From Actinoplanes derwentensis (GTDB lineage Bacteria; Actinomycetota; Actinomycetes; Mycobacteriales; Micromonosporaceae), in contig NZ_LT629758.1 in the NCBI RefSeq assembly GCF_900104725.1, forward strand, positions 1,550,001-1,614,000: DNA of 64,000 bases. Direction: 5' to 3'. The notes beneath the pieces were generated by a model. The model was not told the DNA's origin. It was given only the letters and a program-made list of their open reading frames with translations, and did not search any database. Position 1 is the stretch's first letter. Each line of letters begins with the position of its first letter. Shown piece after piece: positions 9,445 through 20,187 of this stretch. The translations under genes were made by a program, and so were the position numbers.

Positions 9445-12084
9445 TCATGGTGTGGACGGCGGTCGCCTGGTGGTGTGCAGGAGGCGGTCGAGGCGGATCG
9501 CGAAGTAGCCGAGGCTCGCGAGGACGGTGACGACGAGCAGGTCGGTGATCGCCAGCGGCTGGGTGCCGAGCAGGGCTTGTAAGGGCGGCAGGTAGATGCC
9601 GGCGAGTTGCAGGGCGAGTGCGGCGGCGACGGCGGCGAGCAGCATCGGGTTGGCGCGGGTGCCGGGCCGGGCTCGGGAGCCGAGCGCGACGGCGAGTTGG
9701 GTGACGCCGAGGGCGAGGAAGGTCAGGGTCTGCCAGGGGCGGTCGGTGGCGTGCGCCCAGATGCCGACGCCGATGGTGACGGCTGCGATGACGGTGCCGA
9801 CGCGAAGGATGCGTTGCCAGAGTCCGGCGCCGAGGATGGTCTCGGACGGCGGTCGCGGTGGCTTGTCCATGACGTCGGGGTCGACGGGTTCGCTGCCGAG
9901 GGCGAGTCCGGGCAGGCCGTGGGTGATCAGGTTGATCCAGAGGATCTGCGCGGGCAGCAGTGGCAGCGCCAAGCCGGCGAACGGTCCGGCGAGCATCACG
10001 GCGATCTCTGCGGCGCCTCCGGACAGGGCGTAGAGCAGGAAGCGGCGGATGTTGGCGTAGACGCGGCGTCCTTCTTCGGCGGCGGCGACGACGGTGGCGA
10101 GTTCGTCGTCGGCGAGGACCAGGTCGGCGGCCTGACGGGCGACTTCGGTGCCGCGTTTGCCCATGGCGACGCCGATGTCGGCGCGGTGCAGGGCGGGGCC
10201 GTCGTTGACGCCGTCACCGGTCATCGCGACGACCTGCCCGGCCGTACGCAGGGCGTCGATGATGGCGACCTTCTGCTGCGGGGTCGCCCGGGCGAAGACC
10301 CGCGCGCCTTCTCCGGCGCGTGCGCCAGGCTCATCGGTACGGCAGTCGACCACATCGTCACCGGCGCCGATGATGCCGAGTTCGACGGCGATCGCACCGG
10401 CGGTGGCCGGATGGTCACCGGTGATCAGCACCGGGGTGATGCCCGCGCGCTGACACGCGGCGATGGTCGCGGCGGCCGACGCCCGCGGCGGGTCGAGGAT
10501 CGCGACCAGGCCCAGCAGGGTCAGACCACGCTCCGGGGCACCGAGGTCGGTGGCGGCCGGGTGGTCGGCCTGGGCCACCGCGAGGACCCGGTAACCGTCG
10601 CCGGCCAGCGCGTCCGCCCGAGCCGCCGCGCGGCCGATCAGCTCCGTGGGGTCGGCGAGGACCGCCGGTTGCAGGACTGCTTCTGGCGCGCCCTTGCAGA
10701 CGATCCGGGTCGCGCCGTCGGGGAGCCGGTGGGTGGTCGACATGCGTTTGCGGACGCTGTCGAACGGTTCCTCACCGATGCGGGGGAACTGGCCTTGCAG
10801 GGTTGCGCGGTCGATGCCGAGTTTCGCAGCGGCGGTGAGCAGGGCGACCTCGGTGGGGTCACCGACCGGCAGCCAGTCCGGGTTGTCGCTGTCAGGCGCG
10901 TGCAGGGAGCCGTCGTTGCACAACACCGCGGCCCGCAGCAGCTGCGACAGGTCGGGGACGTCACCGCCGGCCACGACCGTACCCTCGCGTCTGATGTCGC
11001 CGTGTGGCGCGTAACCGGACCCTTCGACCTGGGCGTCTCCGGTGGGGGTCCACAGCTGTCGTAGGACCATCTGGCCCTCGGTGAGCGTGCCGGTCTTGTC
11101 GGTGGCCAGGACGGTGACCGAGCCGAGGGTCTCCACCGCGGGCAGGCGCCGGATGACGGCGTTGCGGGCGGTCATCCGGCGGGCGCCGAGCGCGAGGCTG
11201 AGCGTGACGACGGCCGGAAGCGATTCGGGGACGGCCGCGACGACCAGGGTGATCGCGGTGACGATCATCAGCTGGAGCGGCTGGCCGCGGAACACTCCGA
11301 GGGCCAGGACGATGGCGCACAGCACCAGGGCGCCGGCGGCCAGAAGCCGGCCGACCCCGGCCAGGCGGCGCTGCAACGGCGTCATGGCAGGCGCGGCGGT
11401 CATCATCGCGGCGATGCGGCCCATGGCGCTGGCCGCGCCGGTCGCGGTGATGACGGCCTGACCGCGCCCGCGGACGACCACCGTTCCCGCGGACACCTCC
11501 GCCGGCGGGCCGTCCGGGGCGGCGGATTTGTCGACCGGCGCGGACTCGCCGGTCAGTGCTGCTTCGTCGATCAGCAGGGCGCTGGCCTCGACGACGTGGG
11601 CGTCGGCGGGCACGATGTCGCCCTCAGCGAGGACGAGAAGATCACCGACGACCAGATCCGCGGCGGGTACCTCGCGTTGCGCGCCGTCACGCACTACCCG
11701 GGCGGCGGGTGCGGTCAGCGCGGAGAGTGCGGAGATCGCCCGCTCGGCTTTGACCTCCTGGATCACCCCGACCGTGGTGTTCACGACGATCACGAACAGG
11801 ATCACCGACGCGTCGGTGAAATCGGCGGTGGCCAGCGTGAACCCGGCAGCGGCCAGCAGGACCAGCACGAGCGGGTCACGCAGTTGCGACACGACGCGGC
11901 GCCACAACGGCGGAGGCCGGCGGGCCGGCAGCACGTTACCGCCGTCGCGTACCAGTCGGTCCGCCGCCTGAGCCGAGGAGAGCCCGCCGGGTGGTCCTGC
12001 TGGTCGTGGCAGTGCGTCGAAGCTGGTGTTGCCGCTCGCCGGGACGTGGCGCTCCGGGTCGATGGTGTGGCTCATGCTGTTCAT
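9445..12084 (-). CDS. P-type (type II) cation-transporting ATPase
   Basis: Integral membrane ion pump of 879 residues. Actuator motif LTGES (about 177-181), membrane motif PESLP in helix 4 (286-290), phosphorylation site DKTGT (Asp about 329), and [12 protein letters not shown] in the hinge. PESLP is the metal-site sequence of Ca2+/PMR1-like and CtpF-like type II pumps. The start is ATG 12084 with AGGA upstream; the frame further upstream is low-complexity antisense sequence. It lies in the stress block with nitroreductase, phosphoketolase, Usp and a second P-type ATPase, an association known from dormancy regulons. Confidence 0.92.
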   Translation of the reverse strand: MNSMSHTIDPERHVPASGNTSFDALPRPAGPPGGLSSAQAADRLVRDGGNVLPARRPPPLWRRVVSQLRDPLVLVLLAAAGFTLATADFTDASVILFVIVVNTTVGVIQEVKAERAISALSALTAPAARVVRDGAQREVPAADLVVGDLLVLAEGDIVPADAHVVEASALLIDEAALTGESAPVDKSAAPDGPPAEVSAGTVVVRGRGQAVITATGAASAMGRIAAMMTAAPAMTPLQRRLAGVGRLLAAGALVLCAIVLALGVFRGQPLQLMIVTAITLVVAAVPESLPAVVTLSLALGARRMTARNAVIRRLPAVETLGSVTVLATDKTGTLTEGQMVLRQLWTPTGDAQVEGSGYAPHGDIRREGTVVAGGDVPDLSQLLRAAVLCNDGSLHAPDSDNPDWLPVGDPTEVALLTAAAKLGIDRATLQGQFPRIGEEPFDSVRKRMSTTHRLPDGATRIVCKGAPEAVLQPAVLADPTELIGRAAARADALAGDGYRVLAVAQADHPAATDLGAPERGLTLLGLVAILDPPRASAAATIAACQRAGITPVLITGDHPATAGAIAVELGIIGAGDDVVDCRTDEPGARAGEGARVFARATPQQKVAIIDALRTAGQVVAMTGDGVNDGPALHRADIGVAMGKRGTEVARQAADLVLADDELATVVAAAEEGRRVYANIRRFLLYALSGGAAEIAVMLAGPFAGLALPLLPAQILWINLITHGLPGLALGSEPVDPDVMDKPPRPPSETILGAGLWQRILRVGTVIAAVTIGVGIWAHATDRPWQTLTFLALGVTQLAVALGSRARPGTRANPMLLAAVAAALALQLAGIYLPPLQALLGTQPLAITDLLVVTVLASLGYFAIRLDRLLHTTRRPPSTP

Positions 12085-12154
12085 CCGTTCCTGCGAGCGG
12101 GCGGGTCCGCCGGCTCGCTGTAACCGTGGGCGGGCCGTGTCGGTCCTCGCTGGG

Positions 12155-13147
12155 TCACCGGTGTTCGATGGTCTGGTCCATCGGCAGGCGTGGCGCGCGT
12201 ACCTGGCCCGCGGTGTCGGCGTCGAGGACCGCGAACCGGAGGATGAGGTACGGGTGGCCGAGGCCGGACAGCAGGTGCCGGACGGTTTCGCGGGTGGCGG
12301 TGACCTCGATGGCAGCGCTCGACGGCAGCACGGAGACACCGAGTTCGGTGGCCTTGAGCCACGCCGAGGACAGGGCCTCGCCGGCGCGTAGCCAGTCGAG
12401 GTCGCTGTCTCCGGGGCCGTACAGGATCGCGAAGACTGCTGTCCGGTCGTGGGTGTCCGCGATGGCCATGTCGCCGGGGTGGCCGAAGTCGCGGCCGGGC
12501 ACCGTCGTCTGCGATGCCTTGTCCGGGATGGCCGTGGCGGGGATGCCGCTGCCCAGAGGGCGGGTACCGCCGGTCCAAAAGCGCAGTTCTGCCTGCCAGG
12601 TCTCGTCGTCGGACTCGATGCGCTGTGCGTGGTCCGAGGCGGCGGCGAGGTCGAGGACCTGGCGTGGGCGCAGCACGTGCAGCAACGTCTGCCGGGACCC
12701 GGCCGCGGCGACGATCGACCGCAGGGTGTCCGCGTCGATCGCCGCCCCGCTCACCGTGCGGCGGTCGGTGTGGCGCAGGGCGATGGTTTGCAGGTGCCGG
12801 ATCGCTGCGGGTTCGACCGGAACCCGGCCGTCGACTCTTATCGTCGCGAGGTGTCCGGGCCTGGCGGTGTCGGGCAGCCGGTTCAGGGTGGCGTGCTGGC
12901 CGTCCGCAGCGAGGCTGATCAGGGCGTGGTGCAGGGCGGCGCCGCAGCTCAGGATCGCCAGGCGGCGGTCCGGGTCGGTGACCGGCAAGGCGCGGCTTTC
13001 GTCGAGGAACAGGTCGAGGTGATCGCTGTGCGCGCGCCATCGCCACGGTTGGGTGTTGTGGATCGATGGGGCGTGGCTCGCCGTGGTGGCGGCGCTCGTC
13101 AACGCCCGGGTCACTGCCCCGGCGTCGACGGTCCGTGGGGAAGTCAT
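12155..13147 (-). CDS. Acg-like nitroreductase family protein
   Basis: Protein of 330 residues resembling the Acg (Rv2032) subgroup of the FMN nitroreductase superfamily. N-terminal ASHAPSIHNTQPWRWR is the typical SxHNxQPWxW flavin-site segment; GAALHHALISLAADG follows. Acg-type proteins are thought to bind FMN while lacking strong classical nitroreductase activity. Start ATG 13147 has GAGGAG upstream. Divided from the phosphoketolase gene by only 46 bp on the same strand, so co-transcription is likely. Confidence 0.85.
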   Translation of the reverse strand: MTSPRTVDAGAVTRALTSAATTASHAPSIHNTQPWRWRAHSDHLDLFLDESRALPVTDPDRRLAILSCGAALHHALISLAADGQHATLNRLPDTARPGHLATIRVDGRVPVEPAAIRHLQTIALRHTDRRTVSGAAIDADTLRSIVAAAGSRQTLLHVLRPRQVLDLAAASDHAQRIESDDETWQAELRFWTGGTRPLGSGIPATAIPDKASQTTVPGRDFGHPGDMAIADTHDRTAVFAILYGPGDSDLDWLRAGEALSSAWLKATELGVSVLPSSAAIEVTATRETVRHLLSGLGHPYLILRFAVLDADTAGQVRAPRLPMDQTIEHR

Positions 13148-13193
13148 CGTGGTCTCCTCGACATGTGCGGTGCGGCGTACGGGATGTGCCGGG

Positions 13194-15596
13194 TCATGTC
13201 GTGGGCCAGGTCCAGTCGCGGATCTCGGGCAGGTCCTCGCCGGTACGGCGGACGTAGGCGCGGTGTTCTGCGCGTTTGTCGACCATCTGCTGGCGTAGTA
13301 CGGCGGCACGCCGGGCGAGGCCGGGGACCCTGTCGATGACGTCCATGACGAGGTGGAAGCGGTCCATGTCGTTGACGACGAGCATGTCGAACGGTGTGGT
13401 GGTGGTGCCTTCCTCCTTGTAGCCGCGGACGTGCAGGTTGTGGTGGTTGGTGCGGCGGTAGGTCAGGCGGTGGATCAGCCACGGGTAGCCGTGGTAGGCC
13501 ATGACGATCGGCCGGTCGGTGGTGAAGATGGCGTCGAACTCGGGGTCCGGCAGGCCGTGCGGGTGTTCGGAGACCGGTTGCAGGCGCATCAGGTCGACGA
13601 CGTTGACCACCCGTACCTTCAGGTCGGGCAGATGCCGGCGCAGCAGATCGGTCGCGGCCAGGACCTCCAGGGTGGGAACGTCGCCGGCGGCGGCCAGCAC
13701 GACGTCGGGGTCACCGTCGTCGTTGCTCGCCCAGTCCCAGATGCCGAGGCCGCGGGCGCAGTGCAGGGCGGCGTCGTCCATGTCGAGCCAGGTCGGCGCG
13801 GGTTGTTTGCCGGCGACGATGACGTTGATGTAGTCGCGGCTGCGCAGGCAGTGGTCGGCCACCGAGAGCAGGGTGTTGGCGTCCGGCGGCAGGTAGACCC
13901 GGACGACTTCGGCCTTCTTGTTGACGACGTGGTCGATGAAACCGGGGTCCTGGTGGGAGGTGCCGTTGTGGTCCTGGCGCCACACGTGTGAGGTGAGCAG
14001 GTAGTTCAGCGACGGTACGGGCCTGCGCCAGCCCAGGTGGCGGGTCGTCTTCAACCATTTGGCGTGCTGGTTGACCATCGAGTCGACGATGTGGACGAAC
14101 GCCTCGTAGCAGGAGAACAGGCCGTGCCGGCCGGTCAGCAGGTAACCCTCCAGCCAGCCCTGACAGGTGGTCTCGGACAGGATCTCCATGACCCGGCCGT
14201 GCCGATCGAGGTGCTGGTCCACGTCGTCGACTCGGGCCTGCCACGCCTTGCCGGTGGTGTCCAGGACCGCGCCGAGCCGGTTCGACTCGGTCTCGTCCGG
14301 CCCGACGAGCCGGAAATTGCGGTGTACGGCGTTCGCGGTCATCACGTCGCGCAGCCAGCCGCCCAGTACCCGGGTCGCTTCGGCGGTCTCGCCGGCTTTG
14401 ACCGCGTAGTCGCGGAAGGCGGGCAGTTCCAGGTCACGCGGGTACCGGCCGCCGTTGGTGTGCGGGTTCGCCGACATGCGCAGGTCACCGCGGGGCAGCC
14501 AGTCGACGACCCAGGATTGCGGGGCGCCGTCGGTGTCGAACAACTCCCCGGGCCGGTACGACATCATCCAGTCGTGCAGGGCCCCGAGGTGCGCGGCGTC
14601 GTCCCGGGCCGCGGTCAACGGAACCTGGTGAGCACGCCAGGTCCCCTCCACCGGTAGGCCGTCGACGACCTTCGGACCGGTCCAGCCCTTCGGGGTACGC
14701 AGCACGACCATCGGCCACCGTGGCCGGGCGGTGACATCGTCCTCGCGGGCGGCCCGCTGGATCTCGGTGATCTCGTCGAAGACCGTGTCGAGAGTGGCGG
14801 CGAGCAGCTGGTGGACGGTGTCCGGGTCGTCACCGTCGACGAGGTAGGGCTTGTGGCCGTACCCCTCGAGAAGGGCCTTGAGCTCTTCGTCGCCGATGAG
14901 GGCCAGGACCGTCGGGTTGGCGATCTTGTAGCCGTTGAGGTGCAGGATCGGCAGGACCGCGCCGTCACCGACCGGGTCGAGGAACTTGTTCGAATGCCAC
15001 GACGCGGCCAGCGGCCCCGTCTCGGCCTCACCGTCGCCGATCACACACGCCACGACGAGATCGGGATTGTCCAAGGCGGCACCGTAGGCGTGTGACAGCG
15101 AATAGCCGAGCTCACCGCCCTCGTGGATCGAGCCGGGTGTCTCCGGGGCGACATGCGACGGGATGCCGCCGGGGAACGAGAACTGGGTGAACAGCCGCTG
15201 CATGCCCGTGACGTCCTGGGAGATCCGCGGGTATACCTCGGAGTAGGTGCCTTCCAGCCAGGTGTTCGCGACCAGGCCGGGACCTCCGTGACCTGGCCCG
15301 GTCACGTAGACGACCTCCCGCCCGCGGGCCGCGACGATCCGCGACAGATGGGCGTAGAGCAGATTCAGTCCGGGAGTGGTGCCCCAGTGCCCGAGCAGCC
15401 GCGGCTTGACCTGGGCCGGCTGCAGCGGCTCCCGCAGCAGCGGGTTACCCATCAGATAGATCTGCCCGACCGACAGATAGTTCGCGGCCCGCCAGTACCC
15501 GTCGATGCGGTGCAACTCGTCAGCGTCCAGCGGTTCACCCGCTGCGATGGGGAGGGTGCCGGTGTCGTTCGAGTGCGCGGTGCGGGTCGCGGTCAT
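13194..15596 (-). CDS. xfp: Xylulose-5-phosphate/fructose-6-phosphate phosphoketolase
   Basis: Thiamine-diphosphate enzyme of about 800 residues that cleaves xylulose-5-P or fructose-6-P with phosphate to acetyl-P plus a C3 or C4 sugar phosphate. The TPP/Mg site [11 protein letters not shown] is present, with [15 protein letters not shown] near the N-terminus and [16 protein letters not shown] after it. Length and motifs match the family. Two ATGs are possible, 15620 and 15596; the second begins MTATRTAHS and has AGGAAAGG some bases upstream. Its presence beside stress and ion-pump genes suggests an acetyl-phosphate/ATP-yielding bypass under energy limitation. Confidence 0.93.
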   Translation of the reverse strand: MTATRTAHSNDTGTLPIAAGEPLDADELHRIDGYWRAANYLSVGQIYLMGNPLLREPLQPAQVKPRLLGHWGTTPGLNLLYAHLSRIVAARGREVVYVTGPGHGGPGLVANTWLEGTYSEVYPRISQDVTGMQRLFTQFSFPGGIPSHVAPETPGSIHEGGELGYSLSHAYGAALDNPDLVVACVIGDGEAETGPLAASWHSNKFLDPVGDGAVLPILHLNGYKIANPTVLALIGDEELKALLEGYGHKPYLVDGDDPDTVHQLLAATLDTVFDEITEIQRAAREDDVTARPRWPMVVLRTPKGWTGPKVVDGLPVEGTWRAHQVPLTAARDDAAHLGALHDWMMSYRPGELFDTDGAPQSWVVDWLPRGDLRMSANPHTNGGRYPRDLELPAFRDYAVKAGETAEATRVLGGWLRDVMTANAVHRNFRLVGPDETESNRLGAVLDTTGKAWQARVDDVDQHLDRHGRVMEILSETTCQGWLEGYLLTGRHGLFSCYEAFVHIVDSMVNQHAKWLKTTRHLGWRRPVPSLNYLLTSHVWRQDHNGTSHQDPGFIDHVVNKKAEVVRVYLPPDANTLLSVADHCLRSRDYINVIVAGKQPAPTWLDMDDAALHCARGLGIWDWASNDDGDPDVVLAAAGDVPTLEVLAATDLLRRHLPDLKVRVVNVVDLMRLQPVSEHPHGLPDPEFDAIFTTDRPIVMAYHGYPWLIHRLTYRRTNHHNLHVRGYKEEGTTTTPFDMLVVNDMDRFHLVMDVIDRVPGLARRAAVLRQQMVDKRAEHRAYVRRTGEDLPEIRDWTWPTT

Positions 15597-16181
15597 CAGG
15601 ACCGCCGCCTTTCCTGTCATGCCGGCATGGGTGTCCAGCAGCGTGCCCGGGGCGCGTATCCGATCAGGTACGCGTCCTTTTGCCGTTGGCCGGCAGCACG
15701 GGCGGTGTGGTGATTGCTGCCGCGCTGTTCTCGCGGGCGACGAAGGTGCCGAGTTCGCCGATCGTGCTCATCGTCGAGGTGGGGACAGTCTGCGTGAGGA
15801 ACGCACCTGATCACTGCGGAGGCGACGAGGCGCCGGGACCCTCGCAGTGGCCAAATACCAGGCCACCGGGGTCTCGGGCGACGCCTTGACCCTACGCCTG
15901 TTCACGTCGGCCGGTAGCGGGCGCCGGGTGGCCGGGCAGTCCAGGCGTAATGCGCGTACGGTCGGACTGTCGCCCGGGACCCCGGTGGCCGTTCGAGCCC
16001 CCCGTCCCGCCGACCTCTCCCACCGATCGTGGATCCTGCCACCGTCGACGTGGTCTCGAACGGCTTCGAGTCCCTACAGGATCACGGCTGCCGCCCTGAG
16101 TAGGTGGCGCCGCGATCCGATCGATCCGGGGGCGCGCTCGACGCGCCGCGGAACCTGCGCCATGAACACCGCAGAAGGAAT
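15597..16181. other. 585-bp divergent intergenic region, no convincing gene
   Basis: Gap between the phosphoketolase and DoxX-like genes, read away from each other, so it must contain both promoters. Open frames here (for example 15847-16185 +) have poor composition and no recognisable domain, and I reject them. GGGACC-type partial dyads occur near 15835 and 15975, but I cannot claim a DosR/OsdR box. Confidence 0.4.
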
Positions 16182-16808
16182 GTGAGCGCGTTGGTCAACA
16201 TCGCCGACGATCACGAATCCGCACCGACCGTGACCACTACTGAACGTCCAGAACGGGGAGCCAGGCACCAGACCAGCACCGCCACCGTCCCGGACACCGC
16301 CATCTCGATCACCGGCCGGACTGCCACCGCGACGCGATACCTGCTCGCCGGCATCCGGATCGCGCTGGGCTGGATCTTCCTGTGGGCTTTCCTCGACAAA
16401 CTGTTCGGCCTCGGCCGCGGCACCCCCGCCGCGAACGCCTGGCTGGACGGCGGCAGCCCCACCGCCGGGTTTCTCGGCAAGGCAGCCAGCGGCCCCTTCG
16501 CCGGGGTCTACCACTCGATGGCCGGCAACACCGTCGTCGACGCGCTGTTCATGACGGCCCTGCTCGGCATCGGCACGGCGCTGATCCTCGGTATCGGCAT
16601 GCGGCTCGCCGCGGCCTCGGGCGCACTGTTGACCGTCCTGATGTGGACCGCCGTCCTCCCGCCGGAGACCAACCCGTTCATGGACGACCACCTCATCTAT
16701 GCCGCCGTCCTCATCCTGCTCGCGCTGCTCGGCGCCGGAACCACCTGGGGACTCGGCCGCCGATGGGCGGCGACTCCACTCGTACGACGCAACACCTGGC
16801 TCACGTAG
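16182..16808 (+). CDS. DoxX-like (DoxD/TQO subunit) membrane protein
   Basis: About 208 residues. A hydrophilic N-terminus of about 45 residues is followed by four hydrophobic helices: RYLLAGIRIALGWIFLWAFL, then VVDALFMTALLGIGTALILG, SGALLTVLMWTAVL and IYAAVLILLALLGAG. The pattern RIALGWIFLWAFLDKLFGL is usual in DoxX/DoxD proteins, linked to quinone-dependent redox or thiol stress. Start uncertain: GTG 16182 sits next to GAAGGAA; TTG 16191 is the alternative. Nearest genes are phosphoketolase (divergent) and usp. Confidence 0.75.
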   Translation: MSALVNIADDHESAPTVTTTERPERGARHQTSTATVPDTAISITGRTATATRYLLAGIRIALGWIFLWAFLDKLFGLGRGTPAANAWLDGGSPTAGFLGKAASGPFAGVYHSMAGNTVVDALFMTALLGIGTALILGIGMRLAAASGALLTVLMWTAVLPPETNPFMDDHLIYAAVLILLALLGAGTTWGLGRRWAATPLVRRNTWLT

Positions 16809-16953
16809 CCCGAGCCCACGTCAACGTCGCGCCGGCCACCGCCGGTAGCCCGGCCGCGCCGTCACTACCAGAAGCCGCCAGGCCATGAGGCCATCGGAAC
16901 CAGGCCCATCTCGCCCGCCCTTTCGAGCGGGATCCTCACGTCAGGAGCTCGAC

Positions 16954-17409
16954 ATGGTCGATCAGAAACCGGTACAGGATCATCGCATCGTCGTGGGCGT
17001 GGACAGCTCTGCCGGCTCGGTGGAAGCGCTGCGCTGGGCGCTGGCGTATGCCCGGCTGACCGGTGGGTCCGTCGAGGCTGTCGCCGCGTGGCAGGTGCCT
17101 CCCATGTACGTCTACGCCGCCGGCTGGACGCCTACTGGCATCGACGACGCCGGCATCATCAGGTACACCGAGAAGACTCTGGCCGAAACGGTGGCGCAGG
17201 CCCAGGACCAGCAGGACAGCCCCGTACCCGTCACCACCCGCGTCGTGCAGGGGCCCGCGGTGCAGGTCCTGGTCGAGGCCGGTAAGGGGGCGGAACTGAT
17301 GGTTCTGGGCAGCCGCGGCCACGGTGCCTTCGCCGGCATGCTGCTCGGCTCGGTCAGTCAACACTGCGTCCAGCACGCCACCTGCCCCACCGTCGTCATC
17401 CCGAAGTAG
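16954..17409 (+). CDS. Universal stress protein (UspA family)
   Basis: Single Usp domain of 151 residues. Opens RIVVGVDSSAGSVEALRWAL and ends with GSRGHGAFAGMLLGSVSQH, which fits the ATP-binding G-2x-G-9x-G(S/T) motif, then CPTVVIPK. Start ATG 16954 has GGAG 6 bases upstream. Only 69 bp before the second P-type ATPase gene. Usp plus ion pump plus nitroreductase is a hypoxia/dormancy-type combination. Confidence 0.93.
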   Translation: MVDQKPVQDHRIVVGVDSSAGSVEALRWALAYARLTGGSVEAVAAWQVPPMYVYAAGWTPTGIDDAGIIRYTEKTLAETVAQAQDQQDSPVPVTTRVVQGPAVQVLVEAGKGAELMVLGSRGHGAFAGMLLGSVSQHCVQHATCPTVVIPK

Positions 17410-17478
17410 ACCGGCGCCCGGACCGGACGCATCGGGCACGTCAGCATTGTCGGCGACGGCAGGTGAAGAGGCTCAACC

Positions 17479-20187
17479 ATGACCGCATCAGCAACCGCGC
17501 CGGAGAACACCACCGGTATCGAGGTGAACGCCCGGGAACCGGTCGCCGTGCTGCTCCGCGACCTGCGCACCTCACCACAGGGGCTGGCCGGCCGCGAAGC
17601 CGCCCGCCGGACCGTCGTGCACGGGCCCAACGAACTGGCCCGGCGCACCGGCCGGCGCTGGCCCGGCGAGTTGCTGTCGCAGTTCACCCAGCCCCTGGCC
17701 ATCCTGCTGGCCGTCGCCGCCGGACTCGCCTGGGCCGGCGGCACCCCGGCACTCGCCGTCGCCGTGGTGGCGGTGATCCTGCTCAACGCGGGCTTCGCGT
17801 TCGTCCAGGAGATGCAGGCCGAACACGCCGTCGACGCCCTCGCCGCGTTCCTGCCCGCGACGGCCCGGGTGATCCGCGACGGCGCCCGGGCGGAGATCCC
17901 CGCCCGGGACCTGGTACCCGGTGACGTTCTGGTCATCGCCGAAGGTGACCGGGTCAGCGCCGACGCCCGACTCATCGACGGCGCGATCACCGTCGATGAG
18001 TCCGCGCTGACCGGCGAATCGGTGCCCGCGTCCCGCAGCGCTGAACCCACCGAGGTGACCGGCTCGCTGTTCGACGCCCACGACCTGGTCTTCAGCGGCA
18101 CCACCTGCACCGGCGGCGAGGCCACCACCGTCGTGACCCGTACCGGCATGCACACCGAACTCGGCCGCATCGCCGCTCTGTCCCAACGAGGCTCCGCCCA
18201 GCCCAGCCCACTGGAGACCCAGGTACGCCGGGCGACGTGGATCATCGCGGTCGTCGCGGTCGCCGTCGGGGTGGCGTTCCTGCCCATCGGTGTCTGGGCA
18301 GGTCTCGGCTGGAGCGCCGCGATCAGCTTCTCCATCGGCCTGATCGTCGCCAACGTTCCCGAAGGCCTGCTGCCGACCATCACCCTCGCCCTGGCCGTCG
18401 GCGTCCGGGAACTCGCCCGCAAGGGCGCCGTCGTGAAACGCCTCTCCGCCGTGGAGACCCTCGGCTCGACCACTGTCATCTGCACCGACAAGACCGGCAC
18501 CCTCACCGAGAACCGGATGACCGTCACCCGGATGTGGCTGCCCGGTATCGAACTCGGCGCCGGAGGGAAGATCGACGACCCGCGTGCCGCGGTTCTCGCC
18601 GCGGCGGCGGCCGCCTGCACCAGCGCCCAGCAACCGACCGACGCTTCACCCTCGGGCAGCGGTGACCCCACCGAACTGGCCCTGTTACGCCTGGCCGCAC
18701 ACCAGGGCGTCGCGGTGACAACTGCGGCACGTGCCGCCGCCCGCCGGACGATCTTCCACTTCGACGCCCACCTCAAACGCATGACCAGCGTCGACGCGAC
18801 CGCCGGCGTCGTCGCTGTACACACCAAAGGGGCACCGGAGACGGTGCTGCCATGCTGCACCCCGTTGGACGAGCCGACCCGCCGCGAACTGCAACACACC
18901 ATCGACCGGTACGCGGCAGACGGGCTGCGTGTCCTCGCCGTCGCGCACCGGATCTGTCCGGCGGGCGAACCCGCCCCGGTTCGCCGCGACGACGCCGAGA
19001 CCGGCCTGACACTGCTCGGACTGATCGCGATGGCCGACCCCGCCCGTGAGGGTGTGGCCGAGGCGGTCGCCAGCGCCCACCGGGCCGGCATCCGCATCCA
19101 CGTCATCACCGGCGACTATGGGCCCACCGCCGCAGCGATCGCCCACCAGGTCGGCATCGGCCGAACCGGTGGACGCATCGTGGCCGGTGAGGAACTCGAC
19201 CGGCTCAGCGACGCCGACCTCGACCATCTCGTCGCCGGCGACGAGGAGATCGTGTTCGCGCGGGCTTCACCGGAGGCGAAACTGCGGATCTGCGAGGCCC
19301 TGCGCGCCGGCGGGAACATCGTGGCGATGACCGGCGACGGCGTCAACGACGCCCCCGCGCTGCGGCACGCCGACATCGGCGTGGCGATGGGCCGATCCGG
19401 CACGGACGTCGCCCGCGAAGCCGCGACGATGGTCCTGACCGACGACAACTTCGCCACCATCGTCACCGCCGTCGACGCGGGACGCCGGGTCTTCGCCAAT
19501 GTCCGAAAGTTCGTGCTCTACATCTTCGCCCACGCCGTACCCGAAGTCGTTCCGTTCCTGGTCTTCGCCCTGTCCGGCGGCACGATCCCACTGCCGCTGA
19601 CGGTATTGCAGATCCTGGCGATCGACCTCGGCACCGAGACACTGCCCGCCCTTGCACTGGGCCGCGAACCCGCCGAACCCGGCCTGATGGACCGCCCGCC
19701 CCGGCCACGCCGCACCGGCGTCATCGACCGTGGGCTGCTGCTACGCGCCTGGCTGCTGCTCGGCGGGATCTCGGCGCTGCTGGTCATGGGCGGCTACCTC
19801 TACACCCTCATGCGTGCCGGCTGGCATCCTGGCGACCCCACAGGGCCCGGCACCGCCCTGCACCAGGCCTACCTGCAGGCCACCACGATCACGTTCGCCG
19901 GAATCGTCGCCTGCCAGATCGGCACCGCCTTCGCGGCCCGCACCGACCGGGCGTCACTGTTCACCGTCGGCCTGTTCAGCAACCCCCTGCTGCTCTGGGG
20001 CATCCTCTTCGAACTGGTCTTCACCGCCGCCGTCATCTACACACCGTGGCTGCAGGACATCTTCGGCACCGCGGCACTCAGCCTCTCCCAGCTCGCGATC
20101 ATCGCCCCGTTCCCGTTCATCGTCTGGGGCATCGACGAAGCGGCACGCTGGATGGCCCGGCACCGCACCTCGAGGAGGCCGACATGA
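17479..20187 (+). CDS. P-type (type II) cation-transporting ATPase, second copy
   Basis: Ion pump of 902 residues, clearly different from the one at 9445. N-terminal cation-ATPase domain, LTGES (177-181), PEGLLPT in helix 4 (294-300), DKTGT (Asp about 337), [20 protein letters not shown] hinge, C-terminal membrane domain. PEGLLPT resembles Na+/K+-type or H+-type pumps more than the PESLP of the first ATPase, so a different ion is likely. RBS GAAGAGG 7 bases before ATG. Its TGA overlaps the next ATG (ATGA). Confidence 0.92.
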   Translation: MTASATAPENTTGIEVNAREPVAVLLRDLRTSPQGLAGREAARRTVVHGPNELARRTGRRWPGELLSQFTQPLAILLAVAAGLAWAGGTPALAVAVVAVILLNAGFAFVQEMQAEHAVDALAAFLPATARVIRDGARAEIPARDLVPGDVLVIAEGDRVSADARLIDGAITVDESALTGESVPASRSAEPTEVTGSLFDAHDLVFSGTTCTGGEATTVVTRTGMHTELGRIAALSQRGSAQPSPLETQVRRATWIIAVVAVAVGVAFLPIGVWAGLGWSAAISFSIGLIVANVPEGLLPTITLALAVGVRELARKGAVVKRLSAVETLGSTTVICTDKTGTLTENRMTVTRMWLPGIELGAGGKIDDPRAAVLAAAAAACTSAQQPTDASPSGSGDPTELALLRLAAHQGVAVTTAARAAARRTIFHFDAHLKRMTSVDATAGVVAVHTKGAPETVLPCCTPLDEPTRRELQHTIDRYAADGLRVLAVAHRICPAGEPAPVRRDDAETGLTLLGLIAMADPAREGVAEAVASAHRAGIRIHVITGDYGPTAAAIAHQVGIGRTGGRIVAGEELDRLSDADLDHLVAGDEEIVFARASPEAKLRICEALRAGGNIVAMTGDGVNDAPALRHADIGVAMGRSGTDVAREAATMVLTDDNFATIVTAVDAGRRVFANVRKFVLYIFAHAVPEVVPFLVFALSGGTIPLPLTVLQILAIDLGTETLPALALGREPAEPGLMDRPPRPRRTGVIDRGLLLRAWLLLGGISALLVMGGYLYTLMRAGWHPGDPTGPGTALHQAYLQATTITFAGIVACQIGTAFAARTDRASLFTVGLFSNPLLLWGILFELVFTAAVIYTPWLQDIFGTAALSLSQLAIIAPFPFIVWGIDEAARWMARHRTSRRPT

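Noticed and set aside
9607..11064. 485-codon plus-strand frame over the P-type ATPase
   Set aside because: Antisense shadow; the minus frame has all P-type ATPase motifs.
15835..15990. GGGACC-containing dyads resembling DosR/OsdR boxes
   Set aside because: Only partial matches by eye in GC-rich DNA; a matrix search would be needed and I cannot run one.
15847..16185. 112-codon frame before the DoxX-like gene
   Set aside because: Low-quality Arg/Ser/Pro composition, no domain, overlaps the likely ribosome site of the next gene.
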